From Paenibacillus crassostreae (GTDB lineage: Bacteria > Bacillota > Bacilli > Paenibacillales > Paenibacillaceae), in contig NZ_CP017770.1 of the NCBI RefSeq assembly GCF_001857945.1, positions 1 to 64,000 on the forward strand: DNA of 64,000 nucleotides, in the 5' to 3' direction. A program made the translations under genes and the position numbers. This document shows, in pieces, positions 10,859 through 20,988 of the stretch (position 1 is the first letter of the stretch; the number at the start of each line of letters is the position of its first letter). The notes beneath the pieces were generated by a model that was given only the letters and a program-made list of their open reading frames with translations, was not told the DNA's origin and made no database searches.

Positions 10859-11010
10859 AACATTGTATTCTCGCTGCGGACCACCATACGGCCCTTGATC
10901 TGCCAGAAGTATTTTCGAGGAAGAGAATTCAGGCAGATACATCCATTCCCCTAAGATAAGAGCTATCTAAGGGGAATGGACGTCGCGAATACACAAACGT
11001 TAGTCGGAAT
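10859..11010 (+). repeat. attC-like site A5, right part
   Basis: Begins AACATTGTATTC at the IS junction, so AAC is present on both sides of the insertion. Contains GATCTGCC/GGCAGAT and an almost perfect arm CCATTCCCCTAAGATA / TATCTAAGGGGAATGG. Right edge GTTAGTCGG at 10999-11007. Confidence 0.83.
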
Positions 11011-11057
11011 ACCCCGAAAGATCAACAATATAAAAGCTCATATAATGGAGTGATTTT

Positions 11058-11560
11058 ATGATTGAAACAGAAAGACTTGTTTTTCGAAAAATATGTCATG
11101 GGTGATTTGGATTTTTTAATGACAATGACTTCAAATCTTGAAGTAATGAATATATAGGTTCTGGACAAACCTGGAATATTGAAGAGACTAAACAACGTTT
11201 AGAACACTTTATCAGTCGGTATGACAATGAAGAAGGCATAGGATATGTTGGCAATTCGCAAGGAAGATCGAACACCAGTAGGTCATGCTGGATTGGTATA
11301 TCAGAATGTCGAAGGGAAATCAGAAACTGAGGTAGGTTACTGGATTTCTCAGAACTTTTGGGGACAAGGGTATGCAACCGAATCAGCAATTAGATGGCGC
11401 GATTATGGTATTAATACGATAGGGAAAAGACGATTAATTTCAATAATACAACACGCAAATAAAAACATCAATTCATGTTGCCATAAAGAATGGAATGAAA
11501 CATGAAAAAGATGTAATTTTTAGAAACAAGAATGTAGCATTGTATTCCATTGATAGATGA
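11058..11560 (+). pseudogene. GNAT N-acetyltransferase (RimJ/RimL-like), frameshifted
   Basis: Cassette gene between A5 and A6. ATG at 11058 preceded by GGAG; the product begins MIETERLVFRK, the usual start of RimJ/RimL-type acetyltransferases that move acetyl from acetyl-CoA to amino groups. Core GHAGLVYQNVEGKSETEVGYWISQNFWGQGYATESA includes the Q/R-x-x-G-x-G/A acetyl-CoA loop (WGQGYA). Indels near 11095, 11145, 11250 and later break the frame; the last codons NVALYSIDR end at 11560. Possible role in detoxification is only an inference. Confidence 0.7.
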
Positions 11561-11588
11561 AGAAGAACTTTTATCAGTCTCAAAGAAG

Positions 11589-11605
11589 CCGGGTACTTCG
11601 ACTAA
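11589..11605 (+). repeat. attC-like site A6, left edge (cut by IS110-family element)
   Basis: CCGGGTACTTCGACTAA is close to the reverse complement of GTTAGTCGGAATACCCCG at the start of the same unit. The sequence then leaves the repeat pattern and enters the IS110-family element; the pattern resumes with AAC at 12649. Confidence 0.7.
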
Positions 11606-12648
11606 ATCAGCTAATCAATAAAAATATTTGAATAGTTGGATTTGAAGGTTTCCGATTCGTGAACAGCTGAGTCTAGCCCTGCAAAAAGCTGTTAGTTGTT
11701 TATCTTCTGGGCCTGAATGGCATGAAGATCTGGAAGACTATTGTTAGCAATGGTCAACAGCTGTTGTAGTTTAGAATCATTCCAAGCCCGACCTTTACGA
11801 TTGGAAAGGAGCACCGTAATGATCTCCACATGATCTGCATCTAAGAGTTCTTTGGGAGATGGATAGCGAGATAATAATTCAAGAGAAGTAGGGTTACAGA
11901 CTTTGTGAAACGCCTTGTCATAACCCGGGAAAAGGAGACAAGAACGGCGCGAAAATGAAGCTGAGCCTCGCCGTATAGGCCTGTCCAATGCTGATATTGT
12001 CGACAAATAACACGAAGCTGCTGAACAGGATCGCTTAACTCAACTTGAGGTTCAGGAGATTGTAAGTAAAAGACATGGGTGATACGTATGCGTCGATAGG
12101 ATCGGTCTTGACCTTCCGCACGGCCTTTTGCTTCAGCTGATGAGTAAGTAATGGATTCAGAACAATGACAGAATAACCATACGAAGAAAAGAAAGAAACG
12201 AGAGGTTTGGAATAATTGCCGGTAGCTTCTAAAACAACGGTGGGTTTCTGACCTGTGGCTTGCTTTATCTGCTCCAAGATCGATAGGAGATGATTGAGGT
12301 CGTCATGGGTATGAGAGAATGGTTTGTACATACAGTCATGGTAAGAAAGAAAAGCAGCAGCAAACACTCTTACCTTTAGCAACATCGATACTTAGAACAG
12401 GTATAATCATATAACCTCCTTAATGTTACTGGGGCCAGCACTTTTGATCTCCTCCACAGGTTGGCACGGTGATACGGGCTCCAAGGCCCAAGCAGCTGAA
12501 TCGGGGTATGAACAAAAGGCGCGGGCGTAAAACACTTTATCCGACGGGATTTATGTCCCAACAAAGTATGCGATTTTCAGCCCAGTATTTCCTCCAGTAT
12601 AAAGAAAAAGTTCATCCCCGAGCCAGTCGGGTATGAACTGAGAATACC
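11606..12648 (-). mobile_element. IS110-family element, decayed
   Basis: About 1.04 kb between the two halves of A6, shorter than a normal IS110 element, so internally deleted. It carries remnants of a DEDD transposase on the minus strand. A conserved upstream segment (12396-12445) recurs alone at 25437-25487. IS110 relatives of the IS1111-attC group are known to insert at integron attC sites, which fits the position here. Confidence 0.7.
11692..12410 (-). pseudogene. IS110-family transposase, frameshifted and shortened
   Basis: Minus strand. The start MIIPVLSIDVAKGK at 12410 gives the first catalytic D (SIDVAK). After a frameshift near 12370 comes VVLEATGNYSKPLVSFFSSYGY (E of the DEDD set) and KVKTDPIDAY (last D residues), typical of the RuvC-like DEDD domain. 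Downstream text (PSPKELLDADHVEIITVLL) belongs to the middle region; the C-terminal Ser domain is not found. About 240 codons against a family norm of 330-400. Non-functional. Confidence 0.75.
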
Positions 12649-12775
12649 AACATTATATCTACGCTGCGGACTACGCCCTTGGTTCGCAAGATGTGATATG
12701 CAGAGAAGTAAAATCAGCTCACAACCCTGCGAGGCTAAGTCCTTATGACCCAGTCGCTAGCGCCAGTTTTTGAGT
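12649..12775 (+). repeat. attC-like site A6, right part, truncated
   Basis: Begins AACATTATATCTACGCTGCGG, continues with the usual GGTTCGCAAGA and CTCACAACCCTGC words, and fades before reaching an AACGTTA edge. The LysR fragment begins immediately after, so this is the boundary between the first array block and the 12.8-25.4 kb locus. Confidence 0.65.
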
Positions 12776-12779
12776 GAAA

Positions 12780-13685
12780 TCAGTAACTAAGAAATGTCTC
12801 TTTTAGTGTGGTCTCGAAATATTTCATAAACTCCTCTTCCAAATTGTTAACCTTCTTGATCAAACGGGCAACATAGATGTGGCTGAGTGCAAAAGGGTTT
12901 GGATCAATGCTAACAGCTACCAGCTCTTTATTGATAATCTCATCTCTCATATGTATTTTTCCCTGATATATGAATGCCTGCATTTTTTTTGATCAGGTGT
13001 TTGATTAGTTGTAGATTATTGGTTTCAAACTTTGCTTTATAGAATAGGTTTTCCTGAACCATGATGATGTCAATCATGTCTCTATATAGTGTGTTCTTTC
13101 GATAGATAATGAGAGGCTCATGCGAAATTTCTTCTAATGAAACCTTACCTTTCTTGGCAAAGGGATGCGTTGGGGAGACGATTAAACAATAAGGTTCACT
13201 GAATACATCCTGATAGATGAGTCCGGAATCCCCATTGGTATGGGGAGTGATCGCCAGTTGGATTTCTCTTTGTCTGATTAGACGAACGAGTAAGGGCGTG
13301 GAAGAGGTGTCGATATCGATAGAAACCTTGGGGTACTTTTCGCTAAAAGTATCCAAAATGTAGGGCAATACAGAACTCGTTAAAGGCGTGTTGCATCCAA
13401 TGGAAAGTTTCCCCGTTTTGCCTTGTTCCACTTTGTTGACCCGCTTCTTTTCCTTCCAGCAGAGCGCCTTGTATGTATTGGGCGTAGGGCAAAAAAGCTC
13501 TCCCCTCTTCGGTAAGTGTTATATTCCTCTTGCTTCGTATTAGAAGTGTTTTTTCCAAGCTCTTTCTCCAACTGGATGATACGTTGGGAGATCGTCGGCT
13601 GAGGCAAATACATCTGATAAGAGGCTTCCTTAAAGCTTTGTAATTGATACACCTGGAGAAAAGTGTTGATCTGTTCTAGGTTCAT
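12780..13685 (-). pseudogene. LysR-family transcriptional regulator, frameshifted
   Basis: N-terminal winged HTH MNLEQINTFLQVYQLQSFKEAS and QPTISQRIIQLEKELG is followed by the periplasmic-binding-like effector domain (GKLSIGCNTPLTSSVLPYILDTF). Breaks near 12960, 13430 and 13550 put it in four frames; total length of about 300 codons is normal. It is divergent from the ABC transporter locus starting at 13932 and is the likely former regulator of it, sensing a pathway compound. The ATG at 13685 faces the 246-bp intergenic region. Confidence 0.8.
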
Positions 13686-13739
13686 AGCTGATAATCCCCC
13701 TTATCTATATGTCAGTTAATATATCATAAGTATACCCAC

Positions 13740-13781
13740 TTTCATTCAAAAAAACAATAAATGAATACGTTTTCATTCAAA
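13740..13781. promoter_or_regulatory. 31-bp spaced direct repeats in the LysR/ABC intergenic region
   Basis: TTTCATTCAAA occurs at 13740-13750 and again at 13771-13781, three helical turns apart, with ATGAAT between them. Position between a divergent LysR gene and the operon it probably controls suggests regulator binding. Inference only. Confidence 0.4.
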
Positions 13782-13931
13782 TAATTAATGCTGTTATTCA
13801 TTTGTGATGATTTACGGGGTGGAAAACATAACGTATCATAACCTTTAAGAACAAATGAACACGTTATGTAAATAAACATAACATTAGTATTTCCGTACTG
13901 GACTATCATTTATGACTATTGGGGGGATACG

Positions 13932-15513
13932 ATGAGAAACGTAAGAATGGGATGGGCAATACTGGTTGTTATAAGTATGATGGTGATTTCAGCGTGTGGG
14001 AGTACTACAACAGCTAATAAGGGAACGAATACGGCAGGAAATGCAAAAGCTTCTGCAACTGGAGAACCTACTGGCGGGGATAAAGAATTAGTCGTGAGGT
14101 TTTATGATAATCCAGCCGGGTTTGATCCAGCAACCATTTTCCGAGTTGAGAATGAGAACATTGCTTTCAATGTGTTCGGTGGATTAACTACCTATGATGG
14201 AGAAACGGGTGAGCTTGTTCCGGATCTAGCGGAATCCTGGGAGACTTCGGACAATAAGATCTGGACGTTTCACCTCAGAAAAGGTGTGCAGTGGCAATCA
14301 GGATATGGTGAGTTCACGGCGGCAGATGTCCAATACAGCTATAACCGGATTATGGATCCGGCAACTGCCTCCACGTATTCCGCTGAATTTGCGGATGTAG
14401 TCAAGATAGAAACGCCAGATGACTATACAGTAGTTATCGAGCTAAGTAAGCCCAATGGTAACTTCCTGCATGTCGTAGCGAACTATCATCAAGGGCAGAT
14501 CGTGAAACAAGAAGCGATCGAAGCCGGTGGTGATCAGGTTAAATTCAACCCAATAGGCACAGGTCCTTATTATGTGGAGAAAATTGATGTCAACTCTGAA
14601 ATCGTGCTGGCCAGACATGAAGATTATTATAAGGGACCTGCACCGATCAAAAGAATTACTTTCCCCATTATCAAAATGAATCCAACGCTACAATTGCCCT
14701 GCAAAATGGGGAGATTGATGTGATTATGAGAAGCAACCGCGAGGAAGAATTAGCTTATTCTCGAAAAAGCGGGATTCAAGATGAACTCATCGATGAACAC
14801 AATGACCTACATTATGATGCTGAATTATAAAAATCAATATCTGTCTGATGTTCGTGTTCGCCATGCGGTGGCGTATGCGCTGGATTACCCTTCCATTTCA
14901 GCGGCACTTGCACGAAGAATGAGACCTCTCCAGCCTATAATATTGTTCCGGACTGGATGGATATCTTCACAGACAAGGTTCCGCAATATAAATATGACCC
15001 AGAGAAGGCAAAAGCGCTGCTTGCTGAAGCCGGATACGCAGACGGAATTAACCTGACCTTATTAATTGGAGCGGTAAATGAGGAGTATCAGCTGGTTCAG
15101 GAATATCTTAAGGCGGTAGGCATTATATGGATTTTGAGGTTGTGGATGCAGCGACTTATAATCAGCGCCGGTTAGTAGGAGAATTTGATATAAGTATCCG
15201 GGCTATTCCTGCCTTAAATCCGGACATGTTATTGTTCAGCTATCTGCATCCGGATAATATTGCTCCTGCCGGGTTGAATAGTTCTTCCTACAGCAATCCG
15301 GAATTGACGGAGAAATTAGAGGCTGCAAAGGTAGAGTTAGACCAAGAAAAACGTCAAAAGCTATATGAAGAAGTGCAAATCATCGCGATGGAGGATCTGC
15401 CCTACTATCCGATGTTCGGAATTAATTATTACTGGCCTAGTAAACAGAATGTTACCGGAATCCACATTAACAAACTTAGTCAAGTTAACTTTTATGATGT
15501 AGACATGAATTAA
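13932..15513 (+). pseudogene. peptide/nickel-type ABC transporter substrate-binding lipoprotein (SBP family 5), frameshifted
   Basis: Lipoprotein signal: basic start, hydrophobic stretch and lipobox VISAC near residue 20. The mature part shows SBP_bac_5 features: NVFGGLTTYDGETGELVPDLAESWE, WTFHLRKGVQWQSG, TAADVQYSYNR, GTGPY, and later DVRVRHAVAYALDY and KYDPEKAKALLAEAGYADG. About 527 codons in total. Indels near 14690, 14930 and 15120 break it. First gene of the importer locus, it would capture an oligopeptide-like or amide compound. An AGGAG-free GGGGGGA precedes the ATG. Confidence 0.82.
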
Positions 15514-15543
15514 GGAGCGAATATAAGAAGGAGGGGATGTGCA

Positions 15544-16492
15544 GTGTTTGGATACATGATGAAAAGATTCTTGCAATTAACGGTTACCCTGTTCGGGGTG
15601 GTTACGCTTGTATTCTTCGCTTTGCGGCTCCTTCCTGGTGATGCGACGGCGGCTATGGCCGGAGATAATCTTTCGGGAGAAGCGCTGGAAAGATTACGAG
15701 AACAGATGGGGCTCAATGAGCCCCTCTACTCCCAATATTTCAGCTATCTGGGTTCTCTGCTCAGATTGGACTTCGGCAATACACTGATTACCAATCTGCC
15801 GTTGATGGAGATGTTAATGAAATCAGTACCGATAACGATGACTATTGCCCTTATTACAATCGTGCTCGCGATAGCCATCTCTATCCCTCTAGGAACACTA
15901 GCGGCCTATATGGCTCATAAAGGCAAAAAAACATTGGATAATATCATCACTTGGGCCGCCATGGTGGTGGATCTAATGCCGGCATTTTGGACATCCTTGC
16001 TGCTTTTGTTGATATTATCGCTGTCCCTCGGGATTTTCCCGGCAAGTGGAGCCGTTACTTTTGAAGATCCGGTAATGCTTATGAAACGAATAGCGATTCC
16101 TGTAATTGTTCTGACGATCACCCAGTTGGCTATTCTTACGAGAATGACCAGAACTGCGGTATTGGAAGTATTAAATGAGGATTATATTCGTACCGGCACG
16201 TTCATTGGGAATGTCTGAGATATTGGTGGTCTTCCGTCATGCTCTGAAGAATGCAGCATTACCAATTGTAACAGTATTGGGTATTAGCTTTGGTAATTTG
16301 TTGAATGGAACCGTTATTGTGGAGTTTATCTTCTCCATTCCGGGAATAGGAACCTTATTGGTAAACGGAATATACAGCAGAGATTATCCGCTCGTTCAAA
16401 CTTTAATATTGTTCTACGCCTTTATATTTATAGTAGTCAATTTTTTAACAGATATCGTGTATAAAAAAATCGATCCTCGTGTTCAGTTTTAA
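15544..16492 (+). pseudogene. DppB/OppB-type ABC permease, frameshifted once
   Basis: Membrane subunit with six predicted helices. Starts MFGYMMKRFLQLTVTLFGVVTLVFFALRLLPGD, the standard first helix of DppB-like permeases; the EAA loop is seen as RTGTF... near 16190 and ALKNAALPIVTVLGISFG. A one-base shift between 16175 and 16218 splits an otherwise normal protein of about 316 residues. Pairs with the OppC-type permease that follows. Overlaps no neighbour; AGGAGGGG site upstream. Confidence 0.83.
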
Positions 16493-16531
16493 GAGATTAT
16501 TGTTATTGAATCCATGAAGGAGGGGAAATAC

Positions 16532-17425
16532 GTGAGTAAGCCAGAAGCGGTTCTGCCCAATATGAGGAATGTAACTAGAAAATTTCCGAGCTTCCAAATT
16601 CCTGGATTTAACATTATCAGGACCAATAAAAAGGCAAAGTGGGGATTAGGGATATTGCTGCCTATCGTGCTGCTGACTGCTCTAGCCCCGATATTACCTA
16701 TACCGGAGCCCTTGGTGACCAACGTGTCTTCCAGCTTGCAGACCCCTTCATTGGACCATCCATTTGGTACCGATAAACTGGGCCGTGATGTTCTTAGTCG
16801 TACATTGGCAGGCATCAAAATATCTCTTCTTGTAGGTTTTAGCGTTGCATTTATAGCATTGATTGTTGGGGTTCTGCTAGGTACAATAGCTGGTTTTTTC
16901 GGCAAAACGGTCGATCGAGTAATAATGAGTGTAGTCGATATCTTCTTGGCTTTTCCTTCATTACTCCTTGCGATAGGGCTTGTATCGATTATGGGGGCAG
17001 GCTGGATACCCGTAGTCATCGCTATTTCTTTTGCGGATGTTCCAAGATTTATAAGGCTGCAGCGCTCCCTAGTCATTAGTCTGAAATCCAGGACATTTAT
17101 CGATGCTGCCCGATCTGTGCAAGCGAGCCAATTCTGGTTGATGTCCAAACATATTATTCCGAATACGATTTCATCTATGTTGGTTGCAACCAGTATTTCA
17201 GCAGAAAATGCCATTCTGGTAGAAGCAAGCTTGAGTTTTCTGGGGTTAGGAATTATGCCTCCAACCCCTTCATTAGGCAATTTGATTCAGGAAGGACAAA
17301 TGTATTTGCAGCAAGCGTGGTGGATTTCTACCTTGCCTGGTCTGGTTATATTGGCCATTACTATCAGTTTGTATTTCCTGTCTGATGGAATACGTGAAGC
17401 ACTGGAACCACGCTCCAGAAAGTAA
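16532..17425 (+). CDS. DppC/OppC-type ABC transporter permease
   Basis: Intact, 297 residues from GTG at 16532, chosen because AAGGAGGGG lies 7-8 bases upstream. A cytoplasmic N-terminus is followed by a first helix near residue 40, the conserved HPFGTDKLGRDVLSRTLAGIKISL motif, and the EAA loop DAARSVQASQFWLMSKHIIPNT. Forms the channel with the upstream DppB-type subunit and is energised by the fused ATPase downstream. Substrate unknown; context with amidohydrolases suggests an amide- or peptide-like compound. Confidence 0.9.
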   Translation: MSKPEAVLPNMRNVTRKFPSFQIPGFNIIRTNKKAKWGLGILLPIVLLTALAPILPIPEPLVTNVSSSLQTPSLDHPFGTDKLGRDVLSRTLAGIKISLLVGFSVAFIALIVGVLLGTIAGFFGKTVDRVIMSVVDIFLAFPSLLLAIGLVSIMGAGWIPVVIAISFADVPRFIRLQRSLVISLKSRTFIDAARSVQASQFWLMSKHIIPNTISSMLVATSISAENAILVEASLSFLGLGIMPPTPSLGNLIQEGQMYLQQAWWISTLPGLVILAITISLYFLSDGIREALEPRSRK

Positions 17426-17458
17426 CTGAATCTGGACGTTTAAGAGGAGGAGACGCTT

Positions 17459-19489
17459 GTGTCAAATCGAGAGAATTCTACAACATCACTGCTGGAAGTA
17501 GAGCGGCTACAAACTCACTTTTTAACGGATAACGGTGCTGTTAAAGCTGTGAACGGGGTTTCCTTTACTCTGGAACGTGGAGAACGTTTAGCCATCGTGG
17601 GTGAGAGTGGATCGGGAAAAAGCGCCATGGCTATGTCACTGATACAATTATTAGCTTATCCCGGCCAAGTTGTTGGTGGGAGCGTACGTCTCGATGGGAC
17701 GGAACTGGTAGGGATGAACGAAAAACAACTAAATCAAATCCGTGGTAGCAAGATTGGAACTGTATTTCAAGATCCGATGGCCTCTCTGGACCCTGTTATG
17801 CGGATTTCAGATCAAATGGTCAGACCCATTCGCAATCACTTGAAGGTTGGGGAGAAAGAGGCACGCTCCATTGCGGTCAGTTGGTTGAGGAGGGTGGGTA
17901 TCCCTGATCCGGATAAACGGATTGATGCTTATCCTTTTGAAATGAGTGGAGGGATGCGGCAGCGGGTCATGATTGCTATGGCCTTGTCATGTAATCCCAA
18001 GCTGATCCTCGCAGATGAGCCGACGACGGCTCTGGATGTGACCATTCAAGCGCAAATCGTAGAGCTGCTCAAGGAGCTGACAGATACGATTGGGACAGCC
18101 ATGATTTTTATTACTCATGATCTTGGGTTAGTGGCACGTTTTGCTCAAAAAGTAGCTGTAATGTATGCCGGACAAATCGTTGAGATTGCTACTGTAGAGG
18201 AGTTGTTTGCACATCCCAAACATCCATATACGCAGAGCTTGTTAATGACCATTCCAAAGGTGAGTGGAACACGGCAGGAGAGATTACTGCAAATCAATGG
18301 TTTTCCACCTGATATGAGTTTACCCATTGTTGGTTGTTCCTTTAAAGATCGTTGTCCGGCGGCCTCCTCTCGTTGTTCTGAAGATATGCCAGAACTTGCA
18401 TCACGTGGGGGGATGCAGTCAGCTGCCTGCTGGATGGAACACGGATTGATGGATCAAGATGGCAATCAAGTGATCTCATTGCTTGGTAGACAAGTAGAAA
18501 AGTCAGGTACTGTAAATAAAAAAAGCAAAGAAGACTATCTCACAGGCTTGTCGGAGAATGTCCTTTCGGTAAAAAATTTGCAGAAAAATTTCGACAAAGC
18601 ATCCTTGCTGCCTTGGCGTAAAGGGACATCGATCAAAGCGGTAAATGGTATTAATATCTCTTTAAAAAGAGGAGAAACCATTGGTATTGTCGGGGAAAGC
18701 GGCTGTGGCAAAAGTACAACAGCGAGATTGCTGCTCGGATTGGACAAGCCTACATCAGGCGATATCGAAGTAAATGGGAATGTTCAAATTGTGTTTCAAG
18801 ATCCCAATTCTTCCTTTAACCCGAAAATGAAAATTGCGGATATTATTGCCGAACCTCTTGTAGTGAAGAATATCGGGACAAAAAATGAACGGAAAGAAAG
18901 GGTTAGAGAGCTTATTGGGAAAGTGGGTCTGGAGGAATCATTTCTGGAGCGCTATCCAAGTCAGTTAAGCGGAGGCCAGCGGCAGCGAATAGGTGTAGCA
19001 CGAGCGCTCGCCCTCAACCCTTCTGTAGTTGTAGCCGATGAACCAACATCTGCACTGGATGTTTCGGTTCGGGCGCAAATTATTAATTTACTCTGTGATC
19101 TTAAGGATGAAATGGGTTTGAGCTTCGTGTTCATTTCTCATGATCTATCAACAGTACGATATATTTCCGATACAATTGCCGTGATGTACTTAGGTGAAAT
19201 TGTGGAATATGGTCCGGCGGAAGAGGTGTTCCTAAATCCCGTTCACCCCTATACACAAGCCTTATTGGCCGCAGTTCCCATGCCAGATCCGGTCTTTGAA
19301 TCGAAAAGGACAATAAAAGTGTTATCAGGTGAATTGCCAAGCCCGGCCAATCCGCCATCAGGCTGTGCTTTTCACTCCCGCTGCCCACTGGCCACAGAAT
19401 TATGCCTGCAGCAGAAACCGGGATTAAAAGAATACCAGAATAAACACCAGGTCTCCTGTCATGAGGTCTATAAGGTCTCGGTCTCCTGA
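17459..19489 (+). CDS. fused DppD-DppF type ABC ATPase
   Basis: 676 residues, GTG start at 17459 with GAGGAGG upstream. Two complete ATPase domains in one chain: Walker A GESGSGKS near 48, signature MSGGMRQR near 162 and Walker B LILADEPT near 181; then Walker A GESGCGKST near 413, signature LSGGQRQR near 503 and Walker B VVVADEPT near 524. Each half ends with the oligopeptide-transporter C-terminal domain with conserved cysteines (FKDRCPAA, FHSRCPLA). In most bacteria these are separate DppD and DppF proteins; here they are fused. Confidence 0.92.
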   Translation: MSNRENSTTSLLEVERLQTHFLTDNGAVKAVNGVSFTLERGERLAIVGESGSGKSAMAMSLIQLLAYPGQVVGGSVRLDGTELVGMNEKQLNQIRGSKIGTVFQDPMASLDPVMRISDQMVRPIRNHLKVGEKEARSIAVSWLRRVGIPDPDKRIDAYPFEMSGGMRQRVMIAMALSCNPKLILADEPTTALDVTIQAQIVELLKELTDTIGTAMIFITHDLGLVARFAQKVAVMYAGQIVEIATVEELFAHPKHPYTQSLLMTIPKVSGTRQERLLQINGFPPDMSLPIVGCSFKDRCPAASSRCSEDMPELASRGGMQSAACWMEHGLMDQDGNQVISLLGRQVEKSGTVNKKSKEDYLTGLSENVLSVKNLQKNFDKASLLPWRKGTSIKAVNGINISLKRGETIGIVGESGCGKSTTARLLLGLDKPTSGDIEVNGNVQIVFQDPNSSFNPKMKIADIIAEPLVVKNIGTKNERKERVRELIGKVGLEESFLERYPSQLSGGQRQRIGVARALALNPSVVVADEPTSALDVSVRAQIINLLCDLKDEMGLSFVFISHDLSTVRYISDTIAVMYLGEIVEYGPAEEVFLNPVHPYTQALLAAVPMPDPVFESKRTIKVLSGELPSPANPPSGCAFHSRCPLATELCLQQKPGLKEYQNKHQVSCHEVYKVSVS

Positions 19490-19513
19490 GATACAAGATC
19501 GGAGTAGTTGCAA

Positions 19514-20986
19514 ATGAATAACAAGTCCTATCCCATACATTTGCTATCGGTGACGAGTCTGGGAGTGCTGCTTGTTACTTTGAATCTAAGCTCACTTAAT
19601 GTGGCATTACCTGAGTTAACGGCTCATTTCAAAGCAGATGCACTAGAGTCCAACTGGATTTTATTGTCCTATATGCTCTTTACCTCCGTACTTATTTTAG
19701 TCTTCGGGAAACTGTCCGATATTTATGGTCGTCGGACACTTTATTTGACCGGACTGATTCTGTTCACTATTGTGAGCTTGTTATGCGGATTGTCGCCTAA
19801 TGTATGGACTTTGATTATTTTACGTATCATTCAGGCAGCTGGCGGGGCCCTGGTCATAACCAATACGACCCCTTTAATTACGGATGCATTCAAACAAAAG
19901 GATTTAGGTACAGCCCTTGGAATCAATGTGCTTGTGGCCTCAGCTGCACAGTTGCTTGGACCTGTGGTGGGTGGATATTTAATCTATATGCTAGATTGGC
20001 GCTGGATATTTTGGTTTAATGTCCCGATTGGACTAATAGGCATCATTTGGGCTTTCATTATCCTGCGTCCGGTTCCAGGCAAACTGCGAGGTGAGAAAAT
20101 TGATGTCATCGGAAATCTATGTATTCTCTTTGGACTTGGCGGCTTGGTGTTTGCCTTCTCCATAGGTGGCATTATCGGGTGGAACACGATCCCGGTTATT
20201 GTTGGCGGAAGTATGTTCGTTCTGTTTGGCGCTTACTTCATATGGTGGGAACAGAGGGTGAAATACCCGTCCATCGATTTCACCCTGTTTCGGGATCGGA
20301 CGTTTGCGATGGCCAATCTGTCCACCTTTTTGAACTCTCTCGCACGATCTTCGGTGGTCCTTCTAATCGCATTATTTTATCAGGTCATTTATAAGGAGAA
20401 TACTTTTACTGTAGCTATTCATGTATTACCCGTAACCGTGGGCATGATTATTGCCTCGCCGATCGTTGGTTTTCTTAGTGGGAAGTACAGCACGAAGTTG
20501 CTCTCTACGGTCGGTTTGTCTATTTCAGCCATAGGGATGTTGCTTTTGACTATACATACCCACGCAGAGGCTTCAACGGTCTGGATCGGAATTGGACAAT
20601 TTCTGGTAGGTTTCGGCTCCGGCGTGTTTATGACACCCAATACTAAATCCATCATGCTGACTGTACCGGTGGAAAAAAGGGGTATGGCTAACGGATTACG
20701 CTCCATGTTACAGAATATGGGCACCGTCATCAGTACTGCGTTTTCCTTAATGCTGGTTACCAGTGTATTGCCACCCTTTCTGAAGGATTCGATCTATCAA
20801 GGTGTCAATGCACGGGTAACAGAAGCTGATATGTCCCTCATCTCCAACGGGTTCCAACTGGCATTTGCAGTGATGACTATATTGACATTGCTGGCCATTG
20901 CGATCTCCTTTCTCCGTGATGAAAAACGAGAGGAAATGATAATAGGCACGATCCAGGCAACTATCCATCCAACAAAGGGGAGATAA
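19514..20986 (+). CDS. MFS transporter, DHA2 (14-helix) type
   Basis: 490 residues. ATG at 19514 preferred over an in-frame TTG at 19508 because of GGAG at 19501-19504. Predicted 14 membrane helices, motif A-like GKLSDIYGRRTLYL after helix 2, helix-5 region LGPVVGGYLIYMLDWRW, and MTPNTKSIML before later helices. A proton-driven exporter of the EmrB/QacA group. Closely packed between the ABC ATPase (24-bp gap) and the hydrolase genes, so part of the same operon, possibly exporting a product or analogue of the imported compound. Confidence 0.9.
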   Translation: MNNKSYPIHLLSVTSLGVLLVTLNLSSLNVALPELTAHFKADALESNWILLSYMLFTSVLILVFGKLSDIYGRRTLYLTGLILFTIVSLLCGLSPNVWTLIILRIIQAAGGALVITNTTPLITDAFKQKDLGTALGINVLVASAAQLLGPVVGGYLIYMLDWRWIFWFNVPIGLIGIIWAFIILRPVPGKLRGEKIDVIGNLCILFGLGGLVFAFSIGGIIGWNTIPVIVGGSMFVLFGAYFIWWEQRVKYPSIDFTLFRDRTFAMANLSTFLNSLARSSVVLLIALFYQVIYKENTFTVAIHVLPVTVGMIIASPIVGFLSGKYSTKLLSTVGLSISAIGMLLLTIHTHAEASTVWIGIGQFLVGFGSGVFMTPNTKSIMLTVPVEKRGMANGLRSMLQNMGTVISTAFSLMLVTSVLPPFLKDSIYQGVNARVTEADMSLISNGFQLAFAVMTILTLLAIAISFLRDEKREEMIIGTIQATIHPTKGR

Positions 20987-20988
20987 CC

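Noticed and set aside
18145..20968. Minus-strand frames within the ABC ATPase and MFS genes
   Set aside because: Shadows of strongly supported plus-strand genes.
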